From Alphaproteobacteria bacterium (GTDB lineage Bacteria > Pseudomonadota > Alphaproteobacteria > Rhizobiales > Devosiaceae), in the NCBI GenBank assembly GCA_018820005.1, contig JAHJOS010000628.1, positions 1 through 11,604 of the forward strand: a DNA stretch of 11,604 nucleotides, given 5' to 3'. Position numbers and translations under genes: made by a program. Of this stretch, positions 6,598-11,604 are shown in pieces. How positions within the stretch are numbered: position 1 is the first letter of the stretch; each line of letters opens with the position of its first letter. The notes under the pieces are model-generated. The model worked only from the letters and a program-made list of their open reading frames with translations, did not search any database and had not been told where the DNA came from.

Positions 6598-6954
6598 ATG
6601 AGCACCCCTGACCTCGTCTACAAGATCGCCACCACCAGCGCATTCGTCCCGGCGCGCGGTACTCCGTCCTTTGCTGGCATGCCCATCGATGCCCAGGATG
6701 GCTACATCCATTTTTCCACCGCCGATCAGCTGGCCGAAACCCTGCGCCTGCACTTTGCCGGTCAGGCCGACCTGGTGCTGCTGGCGGTTCGCAGTGCCGA
6801 TCTGGGCGCCGGGCTGGTCTGGGAGGCATCGCGCGGCGGCGCGCTGTTCCCCCATTATTATGGCGGTCCGCTCCCCACCGCTGCCATCGCCTGGGAGGCC
6901 CCCATCAGCGTGGCCGATAATGGCTCCTGTGACCTGCCCGAGGCCGTCCGATGA
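6598..6954 (+). CDS. DUF952 family protein
   Basis: A small cytoplasmic protein of 118 residues belonging to DUF952, whose function is unknown. The family signatures are visible: YKIAT at the N terminus (8-12), DGYIHFSTADQL at 34-45, a VLLAV strand at about 59-65 and FPHYYGGPLP at 84-93. The ATG at 6598 places YKIAT near the start as in relatives; longer upstream starts would add a stretch with no family match. There is no signal peptide and no strong Shine-Dalgarno, only a weak TTAGG about nine bases away. Its TGA overlaps the pyrD start by four bases (ATGA), so the two genes are co-transcribed and translationally coupled. Some relatives carry a glutathione S-transferase label by transitive annotation, but nothing here resembles a GST fold. 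No function should be assumed. Confidence 0.88.
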   Translation: MSTPDLVYKIATTSAFVPARGTPSFAGMPIDAQDGYIHFSTADQLAETLRLHFAGQADLVLLAVRSADLGAGLVWEASRGGALFPHYYGGPLPTAAIAWEAPISVADNGSCDLPEAVR

Positions 6955-8060
6955 TCTTTTCCGCGCTCTCGCCTTTGCTGCGTATTCCGGCTGTCTCCGG
7001 GCTCACCCAGCAGGCGCTGCTCAAGATGGATGCCGAAACCGCCCATGCCGCCACCATTGCGGCATTGCGCATGGGCCTGGCGCCCGAACAGACCGGCGCT
7101 GACGCCGCCGAACTGCACACCACGCTATGTGGCCTCGACCTCAAGAACCCGGTCGGCATGGCCGCCGGCTTTGACAAGAATGCCGAAGTGCCCCGGCCGC
7201 TGGCCCGGCTCGGCTTCGGCATGGTCGAAATCGGCACGGTCACGCCGCGCCCCCAGGCCGGCAATGCCAAGCCGCGGCTGTTCCGCGTCACGGCCGCCGA
7301 TGGCGTCATCAACCGCATGGGTTTCAACAATGAGGGCCATGATGCCGCCTTTGCTCGCCTCAAGGGCCTGCGTGTGCCTGCCGCGCTTGGCGTCAACATC
7401 GGCGCCAACAAGGACAGCAACGATTTCGTGGCCGACTATGTCGCGGGGGTAAACAAATTCGCCGACCTCGCCGATTATCTCACGGCCAATATCTCCTCGC
7501 CCAACACCCCCGGCCTGCGCAATCTGCAGGCCGATGAGGCGCTCAAGCGCCTTCTGGGCGAAATCCTCGCCGCCCGCGCCAAGGCGCGCACCCGTGTGCC
7601 GGTGTTCCTCAAGATCGCGCCCGATCTCGATGAAGCCGCGCTCGATGGCATCGCCCGGGTGGTGCTTGCCACAGATCTCGATGGCCTGATCGTCTCCAAC
7701 ACCACCATCACCCGCGATGCCGTCGCCGGGCTCGAAAATGCTAGTGAAACCGGCGGCCTCTCGGGCAAGCCGCTGTTTGATCTCTCCACCCGCAAGCTGG
7801 CCCAGGTGCGCCAGCGCGTGGGCGATCTGCCCATCATCGGGGTGGGCGGTATTCATTCGGCGCAATCGGCGCTGGCCAAGTTCGAAGCCGGTGCCAACGC
7901 CATCCAGCTCTATTCGGCCATGGTCTTTGGCGGGCTCGACCTGCTCGATACCATCAAGCGCGGCCTGGTTGCCGGCGTGCGTTCCCAGGGCAAGACCAAC
8001 ATCGCCCAGCTCGTTGGCAGCAAGACCGCCGATTGGGCCGAGGGCAGGGCGGCCGCTTAA
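6951..8060 (+). CDS. pyrD: Dihydroorotate dehydrogenase (quinone), class 2
   Basis: Fourth step of de novo pyrimidine synthesis: FMN-dependent oxidation of dihydroorotate to orotate with electrons passed to membrane quinone. The 369-residue length and an N-terminal helical extension (about 1-45) mark the membrane-associated class 2 enzyme. FMN and substrate motifs are complete: NPVGMAAGFDKNAE at 66-79, INRMGFNN at 120-127, ANISSPNTPGLR at 179-190 with the class 2 catalytic serine S183 and N180/N185, FLKIAPD with K221, VSNTT with N250, and GVGGI at 297-301. The start at 6951 overlaps the DUF952 stop by four bases. The gene ends convergently against the response regulator gene, with both TAA stops inside TTAA, so there is no room for an ordinary terminator. 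Nothing else in the pathway is nearby. Confidence 0.97.
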   Translation: MIFSALSPLLRIPAVSGLTQQALLKMDAETAHAATIAALRMGLAPEQTGADAAELHTTLCGLDLKNPVGMAAGFDKNAEVPRPLARLGFGMVEIGTVTPRPQAGNAKPRLFRVTAADGVINRMGFNNEGHDAAFARLKGLRVPAALGVNIGANKDSNDFVADYVAGVNKFADLADYLTANISSPNTPGLRNLQADEALKRLLGEILAARAKARTRVPVFLKIAPDLDEAALDGIARVVLATDLDGLIVSNTTITRDAVAGLENASETGGLSGKPLFDLSTRKLAQVRQRVGDLPIIGVGGIHSAQSALAKFEAGANAIQLYSAMVFGGLDLLDTIKRGLVAGVRSQGKTNIAQLVGSKTADWAEGRAAA

Positions 8061-8728
8061 GCCTTTTCCGCCCCGGTCGAAAACAGCGCCTCGAACTGCC
8101 CGTCCTCGATCCGCGCCGCGGCGATCACCGCCTGGGTGCGGCTGTCCACGTCGAGCTTTTGCAGGATCGCCGATACATGCGCCTTCACCGTCGCTTCCGA
8201 GATGGTCAGCTCATAGGCGATCTGCTTGTTCATCAGCCCGTCGCTGAGCATCATGAGCACGCGCACCTGCTGCGGCGTCAGCGTCGATAGTCGCCGCATC
8301 AGCGCAGTGTGCGCATCCTCGCCACCCAGCGTGATCCCCTCGGGCACGAACACATCCCCGGTCAGCACCGTCTCGATGGCACGGCGGATTTCCGTCGGCC
8401 CCACCGATTTGTGCAGATAGCCGGCAGCGCCCAGCTCGAACGCCCGACGGATCACCGTATTGTCCTCGACCGCCGATATGATCATCACCGGAATATCGGG
8501 GTATTGCGCCCGCAGCAGCAGCAGGCCCGAAAAACCCCGCACGCCCGGCATGTTGAGGTCCAGCAGCACCAGGTCGCAGTCGCGATCGGCGTCGAGTGCC
8601 TTGCTCAGCCCAGCCAGGTCGCCGGCTTCTTCCACCATGATGGTGGCGTCACCCCCCGACAGGGTCTGGCGCAGGGCGGCGCGGAACAGCGGGTGATCAT
8701 CCACGATGATTATACGGCGGCGGGTCAT
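8057..8728 (-). CDS. NarL/FixJ-type response regulator (REC + LuxR HTH)
   Basis: Two-component transcription regulator of 223 residues. The receiver domain covers about 4-120: acidic pair D10/D11 in IIIVDDHPLFR, phospho-acceptor D57 in LVLLDLNMPG, S85 in VMIISAVED and K107 in AGYLHKS. All key residues are intact, so it should be phosphorylated. A linker leads to a LuxR/GerE DNA-binding domain at about 146-205, with LTPQQVRVLMMLSDG and NKQIAYELTISEATVKAHV containing the recognition helix. ATG 8728 is preferred because it starts just before the first receiver strand; a GTG at 8767 would add 13 atypical residues. The ribosome site is weak (GGAAGG, 12 nt away). No histidine kinase is in the window, so the partner and target genes are unknown. 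It is divergent from the PodJ-like gene and converges on pyrD. Confidence 0.93.
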   Translation of the reverse strand: MTRRRIIIVDDHPLFRAALRQTLSGGDATIMVEEAGDLAGLSKALDADRDCDLVLLDLNMPGVRGFSGLLLLRAQYPDIPVMIISAVEDNTVIRRAFELGAAGYLHKSVGPTEIRRAIETVLTGDVFVPEGITLGGEDAHTALMRRLSTLTPQQVRVLMMLSDGLMNKQIAYELTISEATVKAHVSAILQKLDVDSRTQAVIAAARIEDGQFEALFSTGAEKA

Positions 8729-8841
8729 GTGTGCGTCAGGCCTTCCAGTGCGGCGCGCGGCGACCACCGGTCACCTTGCCGTCATAAAATCCCAGAAAAG
8801 CAGGTTCCCGGGGCAGTCGCTCTTGCATAATGGGGCAATGC

Positions 8842-8899
8842 TTAACGGGATCTTTACCATGTTTTCCCCACAGTGACCTTTATACCTTCGTGTTGAATC
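8842..8899 (+). promoter_or_regulatory. Cell-cycle-type motif cluster upstream of the PodJ-like gene
   Basis: Three motifs lie in the 206-bp gap between the divergent response regulator and PodJ-like genes. TTAA-N7-TTTAC at 8842-8857 is one mismatch from the CtrA consensus TTAA-N7-TTAAC. TTCCCCACA at 8864-8872 matches seven of nine positions of the DnaA box TTATCCACA. GAATC at 8895-8899 is a GANTC site for CcrM-type methylation. A possible -10, TATACC, lies at 8881-8886. In Caulobacter podJ is, as I recall, regulated by DnaA and GcrA, and GcrA acts through methylated GANTC. Each motif alone is weak; the grouping in front of this gene is what matters. Confidence 0.4.
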
Positions 8900-8934
8900 G
8901 CGGGGGGACCGTCTACTCATGACAGGTATATCCC

Positions 8935-11604
8935 ATGGCCCGCGCCTATTCAGTCCAGGACCCTTCCGAGCTCGCCAGCGAACCCATGCCGGGCGAGTGG
9001 CAGGCGCTGCGCGGCGAACTGGTGGCCCTGCTCGATCAGGTCGAAGGTCGTTACGCCCGCGTCGAACACCCCGAACCCGCCCTGACAGGATTGACCCAGC
9101 GCGTCCGCAATCTGCGCGATCAGGTCGAGGGCCCAGAGCCAGCCGTCCGGCGGCGCGAGGCCCTGCGCACCGTCAAGCGCGCCGTGGACCGCTTCAGCGA
9201 CCGCGACGATCTGGGCCGCCATGACGACGAGCCCGATGCGCTGACCAGCGCGATCGCCGAAATCCGCGGCCGGCAGATGTCCGGCTCGGTGGCGGCGCTG
9301 GGCCGTCGCGCCACCGATATGCCCGAATTCCGCGATCTCAACGTGCTGGTGGGGGGCCTGTCCGGTCGCCTCGAGCGCCTTGAAGGTGAGCTCAAGCACC
9401 AGCGCACCAGCAGCGGCAGCGTCCAGGAAGTGGCCAGCCAGGTCGAGCAGCTCACCCATGTGGTCGAGCTGCTGGCCGGCGCCGTCGGCGAAACCGGCCA
9501 GGTCAAGCGCCTCGAGGCCCAGATCGGCGCCCTCGCCGCCCTGATCGAACAGGGTCCCAAGGTCGATCTGACCACCATCAACCGCCGCCTCGACGATGTC
9601 TCGAATACCGTGGCCAAGCTTGCCGAACTGCAGGCCCAGCAGATGGAGCGCGAAATCATCCGCGAGGATCGCGCTGCTGCCCAGCCCAAGCCCGATAGCG
9701 CCGCGCCACTGCTGCCCGCCATGGAGGCGATCGAGCACAGCGTCCGCAACGTCTATGACCGCATCGATTCCATCGAGCGCAATGTCGCGCTCTCCTCGGG
9801 CGATTTTGAACGCCTGACCGCCGAAATGGCCGCCTTCACCCAGGCCCTCAAGCACAATCAGGGCGCACCCGCCGCCCTCATGGACAAGGTCGATCAGCTG
9901 GCCTCGCGCATCGACGGCTTCCAGACTGCCAATGGCGACGTGGCCGGCCTCAAGCAGGATATCGAAGACCTGCGCGATGCCGTCATGTCGGGCATGGAGC
10001 CGCGCTTCAGCCGCATCGAAGACCAGATTGAGGCCCTGTCCGAGCGCATGTCGCCTGCCGGCGACACCACCCAGGTGGAAAACCAGCTCAAGCTGCTGAT
10101 GGCCCGCATGGACGAGACCGGCGCCCAGCTCAATGGCCTGGCCAAGCTCTATGCCGCCCCCAGTGATGCCGCCGGCCTTGAAGCCATGGCGACCCTGGTC
10201 GCCGAGCGCACCAGCGACGCGGTGACCCGCAAGGCGCCGGCGCCGGTTGCCATGTTTGGCCCCGACAGCCTCAAGAGCATCGAGGACCGTCTGGCCGGGC
10301 TCATCAAGAGCGCCGGCAAGACCCCGGACTACGAGGCCCTCGCCGATCTGGTCGCCGAACGCACCTCCCAGGCCGTCGCCAATGCCCGCCCGTCCGAGGC
10401 CATGCCCACCATTGGCGCCGGGTCCATGGACGCCTTCGAACAGCGCGTCGAGGCCCTGCTGAACACGGCCGGCCGCGACACTGCCGAGCGCCTGGCCCGT
10501 CTGGAATCCGCCCTCACAGCCCGCGCCGCCGAAGCATCATCCATGGCCCAGGCCGCCGTGGTCAGCCAGCCGCAGGCCCGCCCGTCGGCCCCTGCGGCAT
10601 CCGCACCACCTGCCCCGCCTGCCGCTGAACCCGCCGCCAAGCCAGATCGTCTCGAAGCCATGCTGGCGGCCTTGTCACGGCCCAAGGCCAATGGCCCCAG
10701 CGATGCCATGCCCAAAAATCCCGCCGACGATGCACCCTTGCTCGATCCGGGCTTCAAGGACCAGAGCATGGTCAGCTCGGCCCTCGCCGCCAAGACCGGC
10801 GCGCCGTCCGCGCCCCGCGCCAATGCTGCAGCGGCCCCCCCACAGGAGCCGACCCGCGTCGAGGCTGCTGCCTCCGACCGCCCGGTGTTCGATCCCAACG
10901 CCGTGCAGCGTCCGCCCCGTCCGCAATCGAGCTTTGCCGAGCCGGCCGCAGCCTTTGCGCCGCCACCGGCCGCAGCGGCAACGCCACAGGCTGAAGCCGC
11001 CGCCAGCCACAGCAGCACCAGCACCTTTGTGGCCGCCGCGCGCCGCGCCCAGCGGGCGCGCACGGAAGTGCAGGCCGAGGCGACAACCGGTGGCTCTGCC
11101 ATCAGCCGCGCCCTGTCCCGTTTCATGCCCGACAAGTCAGGCGATGCCGCTGCAACAGCTGATGCGCCCGAGGCGCCTGCCAAGGCCGCCAAGCCGGAAA
11201 AGCCGGCAAAGCGCGAAAAGCCCGCCAAGGCCGCGCCCGTTGTCGCTGCCCCCACCATAGGTGCGGCACCTCTGTCGCTGTCCGAGACCGAGCCAAGCTT
11301 CCTGCTGCGCTATCGCCGCCCGCTGCTGCTGGCCGCCGCGCTGGTGGCGGTATCCATGCTGGCGCTCAATCTGGTGATGCAGCGCATGGCGCCGGTGTCC
11401 GCGCCCCAGCCGGAAGCGGCTCAGACCGACGTCGCGCCGCAGCCTTCCGCACAGCCGGCGGCCACCGACGATATCTCCCTGGTGCGGCCGCAGCCGCGTG
11501 TCATCGACATGGTCGATGGCACAACCACGGCCTCGATCAATCCAGATGCCTCCAGCTTCTCGCGCTCGAGCGCGCCGACCACGGCCATGCCGCCCTCGCT
11601 GATG
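8935..11604 (+). CDS. PodJ-like polar localisation protein (3' end outside window)
   Basis: A large bitopic membrane protein, at least 890 residues, still open at the right edge. Residues 1 to about 400 are charged and helical with coiled-coil character, clearest at 143-270 (for example RLERLEGELKHQ). A tandem repeat of about 51 residues follows: L415-EAMATLVAERTSDAV matches Y466-EALADLVAERTSQAV, each followed by an (I/F)E(D/Q)R helix. Residues 530-780 are a Pro/Ala-rich, disordered linker with a Lys/Pro/Ala run near 760. A single transmembrane helix spans about 797-815 after the basic RYRRP, so the N-terminal part is cytoplasmic. The sequence then continues into a Pro/Ala/Ser-rich periplasmic stretch. 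This order matches PodJ of alphaproteobacteria, which ends in Sel1 repeats and a peptidoglycan-binding domain; those would lie beyond the window. ATG 8935 is the first possible start after an in-frame TGA at 8920, with AGG eight bases before. Sequence similarity is mostly architectural, so another coiled-coil envelope protein is possible. Confidence 0.72.
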   Translation, partial: MARAYSVQDPSELASEPMPGEWQALRGELVALLDQVEGRYARVEHPEPALTGLTQRVRNLRDQVEGPEPAVRRREALRTVKRAVDRFSDRDDLGRHDDEPDALTSAIAEIRGRQMSGSVAALGRRATDMPEFRDLNVLVGGLSGRLERLEGELKHQRTSSGSVQEVASQVEQLTHVVELLAGAVGETGQVKRLEAQIGALAALIEQGPKVDLTTINRRLDDVSNTVAKLAELQAQQMEREIIREDRAAAQPKPDSAAPLLPAMEAIEHSVRNVYDRIDSIERNVALSSGDFERLTAEMAAFTQALKHNQGAPAALMDKVDQLASRIDGFQTANGDVAGLKQDIEDLRDAVMSGMEPRFSRIEDQIEALSERMSPAGDTTQVENQLKLLMARMDETGAQLNGLAKLYAAPSDAAGLEAMATLVAERTSDAVTRKAPAPVAMFGPDSLKSIEDRLAGLIKSAGKTPDYEALADLVAERTSQAVANARPSEAMPTIGAGSMDAFEQRVEALLNTAGRDTAERLARLESALTARAAEASSMAQAAVVSQPQARPSAPAASAPPAPPAAEPAAKPDRLEAMLAALSRPKANGPSDAMPKNPADDAPLLDPGFKDQSMVSSALAAKTGAPSAPRANAAAAPPQEPTRVEAAASDRPVFDPNAVQRPPRPQSSFAEPAAAFAPPPAAAATPQAEAAASHSSTSTFVAAARRAQRARTEVQAEATTGGSAISRALSRFMPDKSGDAAATADAPEAPAKAAKPEKPAKREKPAKAAPVVAAPTIGAAPLSLSETEPSFLLRYRRPLLLAAALVAVSMLALNLVMQRMAPVSAPQPEAAQTDVAPQPSAQPAATDDISLVRPQPRVIDMVDGTTTASINPDASSFSRSSAPTTAMPPSLM

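Noticed and set aside
8950..9855. Minus-strand open frame of about 300 codons opposite the PodJ-like gene
   Set aside because: It mirrors the codon bias of the plus-strand gene, and the product is a Gly/Ala/Leu/Asp-rich sequence without motifs. The plus-strand reading is longer, uninterrupted and has a sensible start and domain layout.
11185..11235. Lys/Pro/Ala repeats considered as a DNA repeat or mobile-element trace
   Set aside because: They are low-complexity codons inside a disordered linker just before a membrane helix, common in such proteins, with no flanking duplication or inverted repeats.
10329..11258. Minus-strand open frame of about 300 codons, Ala/Gly/Ser-rich
   Set aside because: It is the complement of the Pro/Ala-rich linker of the PodJ-like gene. 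Low-complexity GC-rich sequence gives long empty frames on the opposite strand.
1..11604. Search for tRNA, rRNA, CRISPR, IS elements, prophage and toxin-antitoxin or defence genes
   Set aside because: No cloverleaf-like stretch, direct-repeat array, transposase or integrase motif, or terminal inverted repeats were seen; gaps between genes are short and explained by promoters and leaders.

Overview
The window is about 11.6 kb of GC-rich, densely packed bacterial chromosome. Gene content and style point to an alphaproteobacterium, most likely of the Hyphomicrobiales (Rhizobiales) and possibly Devosia-like: a class 2 pyrD overlapping a DUF952 gene, a PodJ-like polarity protein, and CtrA-like and DnaA-like motifs upstream of it. 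The order-level placement is inference, not a database result. I see no RNA gene, mobile element, CRISPR array or phage gene, and every large stretch is explained by conventional protein genes.

Left part (1-6441): a peptidoglycan-recycling locus. On the minus strand, in transcription order, are murQ (MurNAc-6-phosphate etherase), a periplasmic oligopeptide-binding protein, a DppB-type permease and a DppC-type permease that runs off the left edge. murQ is divergent from an RpiR/MurR-type regulator (plus strand). The 307-bp gap between them carries a perfect inverted repeat (4488-4502) that is a good operator candidate and a minus-strand promoter candidate. Tail to tail with the regulator, overlapping it by 15 bp, is an enolase-superfamily L-Ala-D/L-Glu epimerase with all catalytic residues. 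Together these suggest import of murein peptides or muropeptides, cleavage of the lactyl ether of MurNAc-6P, and epimerisation of the released L-Ala-D-Glu dipeptide, under control of a sugar-phosphate-sensing regulator. The kinase that would supply MurNAc-6P is not in the window.

Middle part (6598-8728): a plus-strand pair of a DUF952 protein and pyrD (dihydroorotate dehydrogenase), overlapping by ATGA. It converges on a minus-strand NarL/FixJ-type response regulator; the two TAA stop codons share the same TTAA tetranucleotide.

Right part (8729-11604): a 206-bp divergent intergenic region holding a CtrA-box-like motif, a DnaA-box-like motif and a GANTC methylation site, followed by a large open frame truncated by the right edge. 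It encodes at least 890 residues: coiled-coil segments, a tandem repeat of about 51 residues, a long Pro/Ala-rich linker, one transmembrane helix and the start of a periplasmic part. This is the layout of PodJ-type polar localisation factors.

The most notable points are the transporter-murQ-regulator-epimerase cluster with its operator, the hairpin between the binding-protein and permease genes, and the cell-cycle-type motif cluster in front of the PodJ-like gene.
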